Part shown: one piece after another, positions 8,372-17,340 of the stretch
Position numbering within the stretch: the stretch's first letter is position 1
Layout: every line of letters begins with the position of its first letter
Assembly (NCBI GenBank): GCA_039810585.1
Contig: JBDHXF010000003.1
Coordinates: 62,001-126,000, forward strand
Direction of reading: 5' to 3'
DNA: 64,000 nt
DNA from: JBBATK01 sp039810585
GTDB lineage: Bacteria; Bacteroidota; Ignavibacteria; Kapaibacteriales; NICIL-2
Position numbers and translations under genes: made by a program
The notes under the pieces: generated by a model
What the model saw: only the letters and a program-made list of their open reading frames with translations
The model's database searches: none
What the model was told of the DNA's origin: nothing

Positions 8372-11300
8372 TTATCGAGAGACAACAAATCGGGCGTGGA
8401 CAGTGCGACCTGCGTTTTCGATGGCTACAGTATAGACACCATTTTCCAAGCCGGATGTGCTGAGCACCACGATCCCATCTGAAGTATCGACCGCTTGGCG
8501 TTGACGCTCAAGCCCAACCACATCAAAAACACGAACTGTTGCGCCGGCTCCAAGTTCTTCCTGTAGATAAATATCGAGATGGTCAGTAGCCGGATTGGGT
8601 GAAATACGTGGCTCGGTATCGAGAAGATCGGTTACCGCCGCTGGTCGGGTTCCAATGGTAAAGAAAACCGGAAATTCAGCGTCCGATGCTAAGAATACAC
8701 CGCTTCCACTGGCGCTAATGTGATCGGCGGAAACCGGCAGAATGTTGACAATGGATCGCCCCTGATTGTCGAGCGATTGGTATGCGACTTTGTCATCCAA
8801 ACGACCGTAGGACGGGTAACCAAGCGATGGGTTGTTGTCCACCAAAGTCGCATCAGCCCCTGTTTCGGTGTTGATTGCCATCACTCGGTACACGCCGGCA
8901 TTGTCGTCTATTTCGTCGTACGCAATAATATTCGGTGAATTCTTCGAGTACGTTGGATTGCCAACACTGATGCCGGACGGTAACGAAGGGAGAATGCTAA
9001 AGATCGCTCCGTCGCCAAAATTTGATGACGAAGGTTCAAATGCTCTAAGGGTTGAGATGTTCCAATATTCTACGGTATCACCTTGGCCGTTGTCGATGCG
9101 ATTCAGCGCATCAAACAACACGAAGCGACCACTGTAATCCCACTCCATCGCGTCGGCATACGGTATGTTGTAATTGCGAATGCCTTGAGCAGTAGTTGGT
9201 GCATACAACACGTAGCGTTGTTGAGTTATGGGAGTCGAGGCAAAATCAAAGACATAAATGGATGAGTCGATCTCCGTAGAAATGGCGGCCATGCGCATTC
9301 CATCTCGCGAGATAGCCACATTATCCCATACCGGAGATGAGTTGAGAATTGTTTCTGAAGGATTGTTGTAATCCATATTGATGGCGTGAAGCGTGTTGTC
9401 CCTCGCCACAAAAACCGCAAACGTTCCATTGTCCACTACACTAGGACGATGACTCAACGGCGTGAATGAGATCGGATGAAAATCGGACGACTGTGGATTG
9501 GTGGGTTTAACGATATACAAACTATTGGGGTCGACGTTAAAGTTCGTGTTGTGTAACAATATCCACTCCGTACCAACAACCGCTTGTTGATCGTGATTCG
9601 TGTTGGTAGGATTGCCGTCAAAGATCTGCACGGCGTCAAATGCCGATGCGCAAGCAGTCATTTCTGTCGATCCGTACAGCGCTTGCGCTGCCTGAATAAT
9701 AGCTCTTCGTAGGTCGATAAACTGCGAGTTTTTCGTCAAGTATTTTGTTTCCGCTGCATAGTAAATCTTCTCAGCTTTATCCATCCCGATGGCTGCCTGT
9801 ATGAGATATGCCGCGTGATTGGGAATACCACTGTTGACGTGCACGCCACCATTATCACCATCTTGGGTTTCCGGTAAGCTTACATACTCGCTCATCGTGG
9901 CGGGCTGCCAACCATTGTCGTTAATACTTGAACCTCCGTTGTGTGGGTTTGCCATATCGCGCAGACATCCGGTAGGGAAGAAGGCGGTGCGTACCACATC
10001 TTCGCCGATCTTCCAATTCTTGCGCTCTACAAAACAGCCAAACACGTCACTCATCGATTCATTAATGGCACCACTCTGACTCAAATATTCAAGGGCACAG
10101 GTGTGTTCTGTCACTCCGTGTGTCATTTCGTGCGCCGCTACGTCGATGGCGGAAGCTAGGGGATTGAACAGCGACTTTCCGTCGCCGTAAGCCATGAGCT
10201 TTCCGTTCCAGTACGCATTGTCCATTCCACTACCACCTTGAGTGACATGGATGACTGATATAATCGTCCCTCCCTGACCGTCGATGGAATTTCGATTATG
10301 CGTGTTTCGATAGTACTCGTAGGTCGTTGCGCTATTAGTATGCGCCGAGACCGAACTCTTATCTGACCATGTGTTGTTGGATGAGCTGACATTGTAAAAA
10401 TCGCTCAAGTCGGTATTGCGAGCATCGATTGTCCAAATTGTTCCAACCGTTGCGTTGGGAAATTGCGATGCACCGGCATTAAACATTGTGCGAGTGGCGT
10501 CAATCAAGTAATAGCTGCCCTTTGAGAGATAGGAATGAATGCTCACCGTGTTTCCCTTCAGATCGGTGGCATTAGCCGTTGCCGGACCATCTGAGCAGGT
10601 ATTGTCATACTTAAACACAATGGCACCGGTAGAGCAATCGACAAAATACTCCCAGCGATGGATGGCATTTGGGCGAATGGTGTAATGCCAACAGAGTGTG
10701 GCAGGTGCCGTGAGCGACGAACGAGATGGCAGCACAACTTTCTCTACCAATGGTTGTCGGTAGTCGAGCAACGACTGCATAGTTGTACTCAAACTCTCGA
10801 CCGGTTGCGCTGCCTGCAGGTCTTGCAAGCAGAGTCCTTTTGCGGCATCTTGGTCCACCACCGGGGTGGAGCTAAAGCTCTGTGCTTGATGAGTCGAACT
10901 GTTCCACAAACGACCATTGTACGAACACACTTTGCCGTCGGCGTTAAAGTGCAGAATAGCCTCTGTACCCCACACCGTTATTCCGTCGCAGCGCTGTTGC
11001 AGTCTCACGTGAGTCATCCCCTGTGCGTCGCGTATAACGCTACTCACAACGAGTTCCGATGCCGCGTTTTGAAGTCCCAGGAGAGGTCCTGCGGTGCCTA
11101 GAAATTGTGAGCATGCTGAGGCGACGTCCTCCGGGCTGGCAATCTGAAATCCGGGCGAAAGCGAAGCGCCTTGGATAAACGTGGCGCTCTGAGTACTTGC
11201 ATCGTAGTGAACAACAAGCTTGGTCGACTGTTCAGCCAAAGCCTGGAAGGCGGTCTGTTGCGACTGACTGAGTGACGACAGATAGCAACCACGAAGTGTG

Positions 11301-11458
11301 GGAGCTTCGTCAAAAGGAAGCGGAGTCGGTAAATGTCCGTGAAGTGATGTCTGCTCCGTCACTGCTTTGTGAACATGCCGAGCACTGAAGGCATTTGAAC
11401 CCGCCCATACACTCGACGTAAGGATAATGAGACTAAGAGAAAAAGGGAGAATTTTCAT
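8372..11458 (-). CDS. Secreted M4 (thermolysin-like) metallopeptidase with T9SS sorting domain
   Basis: A 1028-residue secreted endopeptidase. After the signal peptide comes a thermolysin-type propeptide (FTP/PepSY, roughly residues 40-260). The catalytic domain holds H443-E444-M-T-H447 (zinc ligands and general base) and the third ligand E467 in GAINESMSD, plus the late NSGIPNHAAY segment with the catalytic His region. Residues ~650-930 look like a bladed beta-propeller (repeats such as VAISRDGMRMAAIS), and the last ~75 residues (ISPNPATDHLDIYL to HARFVVSR) are a type A T9SS sorting domain. All catalytic residues are present. The ATG at 11458 is preferred to an in-frame GTG three codons earlier. 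Confidence 0.92.
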   Translation of the reverse strand: MKILPFSLSLIILTSSVWAGSNAFSARHVHKAVTEQTSLHGHLPTPLPFDEAPTLRGCYLSSLSQSQQTAFQALAEQSTKLVVHYDASTQSATFIQGASLSPGFQIASPEDVASACSQFLGTAGPLLGLQNAASELVVSSVIRDAQGMTHVRLQQRCDGITVWGTEAILHFNADGKVCSYNGRLWNSSTHQAQSFSSTPVVDQDAAKGLCLQDLQAAQPVESLSTTMQSLLDYRQPLVEKVVLPSRSSLTAPATLCWHYTIRPNAIHRWEYFVDCSTGAIVFKYDNTCSDGPATANATDLKGNTVSIHSYLSKGSYYLIDATRTMFNAGASQFPNATVGTIWTIDARNTDLSDFYNVSSSNNTWSDKSSVSAHTNSATTYEYYRNTHNRNSIDGQGGTIISVIHVTQGGSGMDNAYWNGKLMAYGDGKSLFNPLASAIDVAAHEMTHGVTEHTCALEYLSQSGAINESMSDVFGCFVERKNWKIGEDVVRTAFFPTGCLRDMANPHNGGSSINDNGWQPATMSEYVSLPETQDGDNGGVHVNSGIPNHAAYLIQAAIGMDKAEKIYYAAETKYLTKNSQFIDLRRAIIQAAQALYGSTEMTACASAFDAVQIFDGNPTNTNHDQQAVVGTEWILLHNTNFNVDPNSLYIVKPTNPQSSDFHPISFTPLSHRPSVVDNGTFAVFVARDNTLHAINMDYNNPSETILNSSPVWDNVAISRDGMRMAAISTEIDSSIYVFDFASTPITQQRYVLYAPTTAQGIRNYNIPYADAMEWDYSGRFVLFDALNRIDNGQGDTVEYWNISTLRAFEPSSSNFGDGAIFSILPSLPSGISVGNPTYSKNSPNIIAYDEIDDNAGVYRVMAINTETGADATLVDNNPSLGYPSYGRLDDKVAYQSLDNQGRSIVNILPVSADHISASGSGVFLASDAEFPVFFTIGTRPAAVTDLLDTEPRISPNPATDHLDIYLQEELGAGATVRVFDVVGLERQRQAVDTSDGIVVLSTSGLENGVYTVAIENAGRTVHARFVVSR

Positions 11459-11540
11459 GGCAGACACCTACAGTCGATAAACAGATCGTGGAATGAGAAT
11501 CAAACTACCAACCGGAGACGAGACTCGCGTACAGCCGGCC

Positions 11541-11580
11541 GAAAATTAACACAGCTCTGAACTCGCGTCCAGAGCTGTGT
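11541..11580 (-). terminator. Terminator after lpdA
   Basis: An 11-bp perfect stem (ACACAGCTCTG at 11549-11559 with CAGAGCTGTGT at 11570-11580). In the minus direction it is followed by TTAATTTTC. Confidence 0.75.
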
Positions 11581-11614
11581 GTACTGAAATATTTCTGACT
11601 GACGTGATACGCGA

Positions 11615-13018
11615 CTAGAAGTTGACGCATTCTCCGTATGCTAAGGCTGCAGCTTCCATTACCGCTTCGCTCAGGGTTGGGTGTGCGTGCACAGTTTTGA
11701 AGAGCGACTCAGCAGTGCCATCCAGCTCACGAGCCATACCAACTTCGGCAATGAGTTCGGTAACATCGGAGCCGATCATGTGCGCGCCGAGGATCTCACC
11801 ATATTTCGCGTCAAACACGAGTTTGACAAAGCCATCGTTCTTTCCGGTCCCGGTCGCCTTCCCGTTGGCACTGAATGGGAATTTGCCAACTTTTATTTCG
11901 TGCCCCGCTTCGCGGGCTTTCTTCTCAGTTAAGCCTACGCTTGCAATTTGAGGCTGACAGTATGTGCAGCCCGGTATGTTGCGATAATTCACGCCGTGTT
12001 TTGCTATGCCGGCAATGGCTTCGGCACAGAGCACACCTTCGGCAGATGCCTTATGGGCAAGCCAGGGCGGACCGGCAACGTCACCAATGGCCCAAATACC
12101 TTCTACGTTCGTGCGACAGAATTCGTCAACCACCACCCATCCGCGTTCAACGCGAACACCGCATGCTTCCAAGCCAATGCCTTCGATATTTCCCTGAACA
12201 CCAACGGCATTGAGCGCCTTGCTGGCGATAAGAGTTTCCGTGGTGCCGTCTTTCTTTTCAACCACAACTTCCACATGATCACCAACCGTCTTTGCTGACT
12301 GAACTTTTGTACCCGTGAGAATCTTCATTCCTTGTTTGCGGAAGTTCCGTTCCAGTTCTTTGGACACGTCTTCGTCCTCGATAGGGACGATAGACGGCAT
12401 CATTTCTACGATTGTGACCTTTGTGCCAAAGGAATTATAAAAGTACGCGAACTCTACGCCAATGGCTCCGGAACCGATGACGATCAGAGATTCCGGAATT
12501 TCTTGCTGCAGCATGGCCTCGGTACTAGTCAGGATGTGATGACGATCCACTTCGATACCGGGAATCATTCGCGTGCGAGCGCCGGTTGCAACGATGATGT
12601 GCTTGGCTGTAATGGTGTCGCTCACTGCACCCGAAGCATCACGGACTTCCACAGTGTGCGCAGAGGTCATCGTTGCATTTCCCTTGACCTGTCCCACCTT
12701 GTATTTCTTAAATAAGAAGCCCACACCTGCGTTCATCTTGTCGGCTACGGCGCGGCTGCGGGCAATGACTTTCGGGAAATCCACATCGACGGTGGGCACG
12801 CCAAAACCGTAGTCAGATGCATGATTCAAAAACACCTTGTATTCGGCGCTCTTCAACAATGCTTTTGAGGGAATGCAGCCCCAATTCAAGCAGACGCCAC
12901 CAAGACGGTCGCGTTCAACACAGATAGTGTTCAAGCCCAGTTGAGATGCGCGGATAGCGGCTACATAGCCGCCCGGTCCGGATCCGATGACAACAACGTC
13001 GCAAGTATGATCAGCCAT
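11615..13018 (-). CDS. lpdA: Dihydrolipoyl dehydrogenase (E3)
   Basis: The FAD enzyme that reoxidises dihydrolipoamide in 2-oxoacid dehydrogenase complexes and the glycine cleavage system. Visible motifs: the FAD site VIGSGPGGYVAA (residues ~11-22), the redox disulfide GGVCLNWGCIPSK, the NAD site VIGSGAIGVEFAYFY, the second FAD motif IWAIGDVAGPPWLAHKA and the C-terminal HAHPTLSEA with the His-Glu pair of the active site. Length (467 aa) is normal. It is transcribed alone, between terminators, downstream of sucC in the same direction. Confidence 0.95.
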   Translation of the reverse strand: MADHTCDVVVIGSGPGGYVAAIRASQLGLNTICVERDRLGGVCLNWGCIPSKALLKSAEYKVFLNHASDYGFGVPTVDVDFPKVIARSRAVADKMNAGVGFLFKKYKVGQVKGNATMTSAHTVEVRDASGAVSDTITAKHIIVATGARTRMIPGIEVDRHHILTSTEAMLQQEIPESLIVIGSGAIGVEFAYFYNSFGTKVTIVEMMPSIVPIEDEDVSKELERNFRKQGMKILTGTKVQSAKTVGDHVEVVVEKKDGTTETLIASKALNAVGVQGNIEGIGLEACGVRVERGWVVVDEFCRTNVEGIWAIGDVAGPPWLAHKASAEGVLCAEAIAGIAKHGVNYRNIPGCTYCQPQIASVGLTEKKAREAGHEIKVGKFPFSANGKATGTGKNDGFVKLVFDAKYGEILGAHMIGSDVTELIAEVGMARELDGTAESLFKTVHAHPTLSEAVMEAAALAYGECVNF

Positions 13019-13092
13019 GATAGTCCTCGTGTGATGTAGTTTGTTTGTGAGTTCTTCTGCGAGAGTAAAACCGCAAATTCTTCTGAGAGATG

Positions 13093-13128
13093 AAAAAAGA
13101 GCTGAGTGTCGTAGTCGCCACTCAGCTC
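13093..13128 (-). terminator. Rho-independent terminator after sucC
   Basis: Stem GAGCTGAGTG (13099-13108) / CACTCAGCTC (13119-13128); on the minus strand six T residues follow directly. It separates sucC from lpdA. Confidence 0.88.
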
Positions 13129-13151
13129 AGGCAAACGTAATTGGCGTTGAG

Positions 13152-14399
13152 TTAGTGCTTCAGTGCTGTTGTCACGGCATTGGCCGCATCGTCCAGAGTG
13201 GCAGCCAACAAGAAGTTCATTCCGCTGTTCTTCAGAATCTCCCGAGCCTCTACGGCATTGGTACCATCGAGTCGAACGATTAGTGGAACGTTGACTTCTA
13301 CCTTTTCCAAGGCTTTTAAAATTCCATTAGCAACGCGATCGCACCGTACAATTCCACCGAAGATATTAATGAGCACTGCCTGGACATTCTTGTCGCTCAT
13401 CATGATACGAAACGCATTCGCAATGCGGTCCACATTGGCTCCACCCCCAACGTCCAAGAAATTGGCAGGCTTGCCGCCGGCCAGTTGAATGATATCCATG
13501 GTCGCCATGGCCAGACCGGCGCCATTCACCATGCAACCTACATTACCGTCTAACTTGATGTAGTTGAGGTTGTACTTGTTCGCTTCATTTTCCAGCGGGT
13601 CTTCTTCGTCCACATCGGCGAGAGCTGCATAATCCGGATGACGAAACAGCGCATTGTCGTCGAAGTTCACCTTCGCGTCTAGAGCAATAAAGCGATCGTC
13701 TTCAGTCACCACGAGCGGATTGACTTCCAGCATGGAGCAATCCATTTTTTCGTAGGCCTCGTACAGTTTTGTGATGAAGTCAACAAAGCTCTTGAACGCT
13801 GCACCGCTTAAACCCAAGCCGAATGCCAAACGACGAGCGGTGTATCCTTGCAATCCAATGGCCGGATCGACATGTTCCTTGATTATCCGCTCCGGAGTCT
13901 CCTCCGCAACTTTTTCAATCTCGACGCCACCTTCGGTGCTGACCATAATCAAGTTCTGTGACACCGCGCGGTCGAGGAGAATGGAGCAATAGTACTCCTT
14001 CTTGATAGCGGCACCTTCTTCAAGAAACAAACGATGAACAATCTTCCCGTGTTCGCCGGTTTGAACGGTGACGAGCTTGTTGCCCAAGGTTTCCTTGGCG
14101 ATCAAATAGGCTTTGTGAGACAGGGTACCGTACTCGTCGCTCTTTACGACATTCACTCCACGAAGCTCCTTGCCGAATAGGGAAATAACAGCATTGCTTT
14201 GATGCTGATGAACAATTCCCTTGCCACGTCCGCCGGCATGGATTTGCGATTTGACGACAATCACTTTCGCACCTTTAGCCTCGAACTCATGGTGAGCCAC
14301 ATAGCCGGCTTCTTCAGCACTGAACACCGGAACGCCGCGTAACACCGGTACATTAAAACTCCGTAACAGTTCCTTCGCCTGATACTCATGAATATTCAT
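13152..14399 (-). CDS. sucC: Succinate-CoA ligase, beta subunit
   Basis: The ATP-grasp subunit of succinyl-CoA synthetase (TCA cycle). It opens with the family signature MNIHEYQAKELL and carries the ATP-grasp lysine/glycine loop HAGGRGKG, the Mg site LEVNPLV and the C-terminal CoA-ligase segments NGAGLAMATMD, FLDVGGGA and FGGIVRCD. The true start is the ATG at 14399; an open frame extends upstream to a GTG but lacks family similarity. At 415 residues it is somewhat longer than the 388 of E. coli. sucD is not in the window, so the alpha subunit must be encoded elsewhere. Confidence 0.95.
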   Translation of the reverse strand: MNIHEYQAKELLRSFNVPVLRGVPVFSAEEAGYVAHHEFEAKGAKVIVVKSQIHAGGRGKGIVHQHQSNAVISLFGKELRGVNVVKSDEYGTLSHKAYLIAKETLGNKLVTVQTGEHGKIVHRLFLEEGAAIKKEYYCSILLDRAVSQNLIMVSTEGGVEIEKVAEETPERIIKEHVDPAIGLQGYTARRLAFGLGLSGAAFKSFVDFITKLYEAYEKMDCSMLEVNPLVVTEDDRFIALDAKVNFDDNALFRHPDYAALADVDEEDPLENEANKYNLNYIKLDGNVGCMVNGAGLAMATMDIIQLAGGKPANFLDVGGGANVDRIANAFRIMMSDKNVQAVLINIFGGIVRCDRVANGILKALEKVEVNVPLIVRLDGTNAVEAREILKNSGMNFLLAATLDDAANAVTTALKH

Positions 14400-14547
14400 A
14401 TAGGAATCATCCTCGTTAGTGGTCAAAGCCTTATGCTTCACTATTTTCGCGTGTGCAGGGAGTGTCTTGCCGTTGACAAGTACTGACGACTCATGGGAAC
14501 AACCGTTCACCACTAGTGGCTCGTGCAGACGCGCTTAGAAACATCTA

Positions 14548-14578
14548 CAAAATTACCCTTCAACGGTACAACTACCAA
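14548..14578 (-). promoter_or_regulatory. Possible sucC promoter (TTG-N20-TAATTTTG)
   Basis: On the minus strand, TTG (14578-14576) is followed after 20 bp by TAATTTTG (14555-14548), matching the Bacteroidota -33/-7 consensus. The leader to the sucC ATG would be about 140 nt. Confidence 0.45.
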
Positions 14579-14592
14579 AGATTGAATCGCGT

Positions 14593-15531
14593 ATGAAGAT
14601 GGCGGTCGTGTACAGTCTTTTGCTAGTTCTCCTTCTTCTGAAGTTGAGCCTGAACCCCTTTTTGAAAGCGGGTGGGGAAGAGTTGGGGTCGGCGAAAAAT
14701 CCGATCAAAATCATGCTCACACCATCGGTTGAAGCTCAAAAAGTGAGCTCAAGTGCCGATTCGCTCGTAGCATACTTGCATCGAGCAACCTGCTTATATT
14801 ATACAGCAGCTGTTCCTGCCAGTTTTATCGTTGTGGTTGAGTCGTTCGGCAGTGGAGGCGTGGACTTTGCCATTACCAATACCTTCAGTTACATCAAAGC
14901 GCACGAGAAGTATGGGGCAGAAGCAGCCATGATGGTGCTCCGTCGCAACGGGGAGAAGAGCTATCGCGGACAGATCATCGCACGAAAGGAAAGTGGCATT
15001 CACAACGTTGAACAGATCGATGGAAAGTCTTTTGCCTACGTGGACGCCGTTTCGACCTCCGGTTATGTACTCGCCCGCGCATTACTACAAGCGCACCATG
15101 TCCGTTTGTCTGATTCTGTGTTTGCCGGCAAACATGACAATGTGGTGACGATGGTGTATCAGGGTCAAGTTGATGCCGGAGCCACCTACTACTCAGCTCC
15201 CGATCCCAAAACCGGTGAGCAGCTAGATGCTCGGGCTCGCGTTCGCACTCAGTTCCCGGATGTGTTTGATAAGGTCTCGATCGTTGCGCTGACAGATCCC
15301 ATACCGAATGATCCGGTCGTGTTTAGAGCCAATTTTCCTTCCGACCTTCGTAAGAAGATTGTGGATGCACTTCTGGAATTTCAAGCAACCGATTCAGGTA
15401 GAAAAACCTTGTATGACACGTATAGTGTGGAAGGCTTGGCACCGGCTGCAGATTCTGATTATGACCAACTCCGCGGGCTGATTCGTAGTTTTGGCGTAGA
15501 TGTCAACACCGTGTTGTCGAAAAAACACTGA
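14593..15531 (+). CDS. PhnD/SsuA-type periplasmic substrate-binding protein
   Basis: A 312-residue protein with an N-terminal hydrophobic segment (residues 4-22) that acts as signal peptide or anchor. The rest is the phosphate/phosphonate-binding fold: KIMLTPSVEAQKV at the first strand, DFAITNTFSYI in the pocket, and the hallmark block IDGKSFAYVDAVSTSGYVLAR in which the Ser/Thr cluster binds the anion. A hinge and DAGATYYSAP strand follow. Such proteins feed ABC importers for phosphonate or phosphite, but no permease or ATPase gene is next to it. Instead a HD-domain gene starts 6 bp downstream, so it may have a sensing role (inference). Confidence 0.82.
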   Translation: MKMAVVYSLLLVLLLLKLSLNPFLKAGGEELGSAKNPIKIMLTPSVEAQKVSSSADSLVAYLHRATCLYYTAAVPASFIVVVESFGSGGVDFAITNTFSYIKAHEKYGAEAAMMVLRRNGEKSYRGQIIARKESGIHNVEQIDGKSFAYVDAVSTSGYVLARALLQAHHVRLSDSVFAGKHDNVVTMVYQGQVDAGATYYSAPDPKTGEQLDARARVRTQFPDVFDKVSIVALTDPIPNDPVVFRANFPSDLRKKIVDALLEFQATDSGRKTLYDTYSVEGLAPAADSDYDQLRGLIRSFGVDVNTVLSKKH

Positions 15532-15537
15532 CACTTC

Positions 15538-16137
15538 ATGTACAATACCTCACATTTATCTCAAAGCGAACTCGAGTATCTGCTCCACGATAAAGTGAGT
15601 CTGGTAGATCTGCAACGTATCCTGAGTGCCTATGAGATGGCACGTAGTGTTCACGAGCATCAAACCCGTCGCGATGGCACGCCCTATTTCTACCATTGTA
15701 CACGTGTGTGCAAGATTGTTGTGCAAGAATTGCGGCTGTACGATGCCGATCTGATTTGCGCGGTATTGCTGCACGACGTACTGGAAGACTCGCGAGAAAT
15801 CACGAAAGAAATCATCTCGTATAATTTTGGGGATTACGTTGCCTACGTGGTGGAAACGCTCACGAAGGACTTGGCAGCTCAGGAGATGAACTACGACGAC
15901 GTCGATAAGGCGCACGCGGAACTCTTGTGGAAGTCGAGTGATGACTGTCGCATCATTCGCCTGGCGGCACGACTGGACAACTTTCGCTGCTTAGCGTTTG
16001 ACTTGAAAAGCAATCCCTTGAAGTACATCAACGACACCACCGAGCGCTACCTTCCTCTTGCAGAAAACTCTCCGCATCCGGCACTTCAACAACTTGCGGT
16101 CGAGCTAAAAACCGTTCGGAATAAGTTTCTGGGTTAG
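15538..16137 (+). CDS. Stand-alone HD-domain protein resembling (p)ppGpp hydrolases
   Basis: A 199-residue protein made almost only of an HD domain of RelA/SpoT type. The signature is complete: H39, R44-x-x-G47-x-P (RRDGTPYFYH, H53), LLHDVLED (H79-D80, E83-D84) and RLAARLDNFR with the distal Asp. Residues of this type bind Mn2+ and hydrolyse the 3'-diphosphate of (p)ppGpp in SpoT and in small alarmone hydrolases (MESH1-like). No synthetase, TGS or ACT domain is present. It follows the PhnD-like gene by 6 bp. Its stop codon overlaps that of the converging wzz-like gene. Function as alarmone hydrolase is inferred. Confidence 0.75.
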   Translation: MYNTSHLSQSELEYLLHDKVSLVDLQRILSAYEMARSVHEHQTRRDGTPYFYHCTRVCKIVVQELRLYDADLICAVLLHDVLEDSREITKEIISYNFGDYVAYVVETLTKDLAAQEMNYDDVDKAHAELLWKSSDDCRIIRLAARLDNFRCLAFDLKSNPLKYINDTTERYLPLAENSPHPALQQLAVELKTVRNKFLG

Positions 16138-17336
16138 TCGTGACGGGGTGCAGCGAGCATGTGTCGCAATCCCTGCACCGTGCGACGAAAGATGAGTACG
16201 AAGACTCCCAAAAAGGCGCTTACCACACATCCCACAATGACCATCAGCACACGGGCCGGTGCGGCACGTTTGTAGAGAGGAACAGCCGGATCGATGATCT
16301 GAATAGTCGGCACATCCTTTTCTTCTTGGATGGCCTCTTGCATACGTTGCGATTCCAAGTAGGCATTGACTTGCTCCAGAATTTTAATGTCCCTCACAAG
16401 ATTAAGGTAGCCCATTGAAATCTTAGGGAGTACATCGATGGGGATGGTGAGTTGATCTCCGCCCGATAAACCGCCGGACTGCACATTGAGATATTGCTGA
16501 CGCAATCCTGCAACTTTGGATTCCAGTGCAGCAACCATCGGGGTGTTGTCTTGATACTGTTCCCTTGCCAATCGCAGCTCGGTCTCTGCCTTTGCTAACT
16601 CTGTGCCGATGCTGATATCACTGGATACCATTGCCTCAGCCTGTTTTTCCGGAGTGAAGATGTGGTGCTCGTTTTGAAACGCAATCATCGAGGTTTGCAG
16701 ACTGTCGAGCTTCAGCTTGTTCGAAGCAAGAACACGTTCGATGTACATTCTAGTCTTTCGTGCTGTGCTCGTGCTCTTCTCGCGGTTTTCCTTGTCGAGG
16801 CCTTCAATAGCAGTATTGCAAATCAAGGCGCTCAACTCTGCCGTGCGATGTTGTTCGTCCGAAGAAGGAAAGAAGCTGGTCTGCAGATCTGCCTGGACAA
16901 CCATCACACCGCTGCTTCGTTTGGAGTCGACATTTAAGATTGCCAGTACGGCATCAACGCGTTCTTGAGGAGAGAGGTTCTTGAATGCGTCCAGTGTGTC
17001 TAGGTGACACTTTGAAATAATATACTCAGCATTTGTTCTACTGCTCAAGATCTCGGACATACTCTGCGAGCCTGAACTTGCTCCGGCTCCTCCGGAAATG
17101 ATAGCCGGCAGACCACTCAGCATCGCGGAAATTGAACTGCTCTTTGTTTCTGTTGCGATGATTTTAGCACTTGCTTCGTAGGTGTGCCGCATCACCAAAC
17201 TGTAAGCGCCAACCAACACCGTTCCTGCAAGAGTAAAAACGACGAGGAAACGGAAATGGTCTCGTATCAACTCCAGCATCGATACTGCCTGAGTTTGAGG
17301 TGTCGGACCACTCATCTGTTCTGGGGTTTCGCTCAT
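16134..17336 (-). CDS. Wzz/chain-length determinant-like polysaccharide co-polymerase
   Basis: A 400-residue inner-membrane protein with a Wzz domain: a first membrane helix at about residues 30-52 (LVVFTLAGTVLVGAYSLV), a large periplasmic part with long coiled-coil helices (residues ~170-300), and a second membrane helix near the C-terminus preceded by the Pro-rich IIDPAVPLYKRAAPAR motif typical of Wzz/GumC-like proteins. No cytoplasmic tyrosine kinase domain is attached. It starts 4 nt after the stop of the SLBB export gene, so both belong to one transcript. The upstream frame extension (to 17444) overlaps that gene and is not used. Confidence 0.85.
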   Translation of the reverse strand: MSETPEQMSGPTPQTQAVSMLELIRDHFRFLVVFTLAGTVLVGAYSLVMRHTYEASAKIIATETKSSSISAMLSGLPAIISGGAGASSGSQSMSEILSSRTNAEYIISKCHLDTLDAFKNLSPQERVDAVLAILNVDSKRSSGVMVVQADLQTSFFPSSDEQHRTAELSALICNTAIEGLDKENREKSTSTARKTRMYIERVLASNKLKLDSLQTSMIAFQNEHHIFTPEKQAEAMVSSDISIGTELAKAETELRLAREQYQDNTPMVAALESKVAGLRQQYLNVQSGGLSGGDQLTIPIDVLPKISMGYLNLVRDIKILEQVNAYLESQRMQEAIQEEKDVPTIQIIDPAVPLYKRAAPARVLMVIVGCVVSAFLGVFVLIFRRTVQGLRHMLAAPRHD

Positions 17337-17340
17337 GACC

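Noticed and set aside
14400..14513. N-terminal extension of SucC from a GTG
   Set aside because: SucC proteins begin with MNIHEYQAK, which matches the ATG at 14399; the extension overlaps the likely leader.
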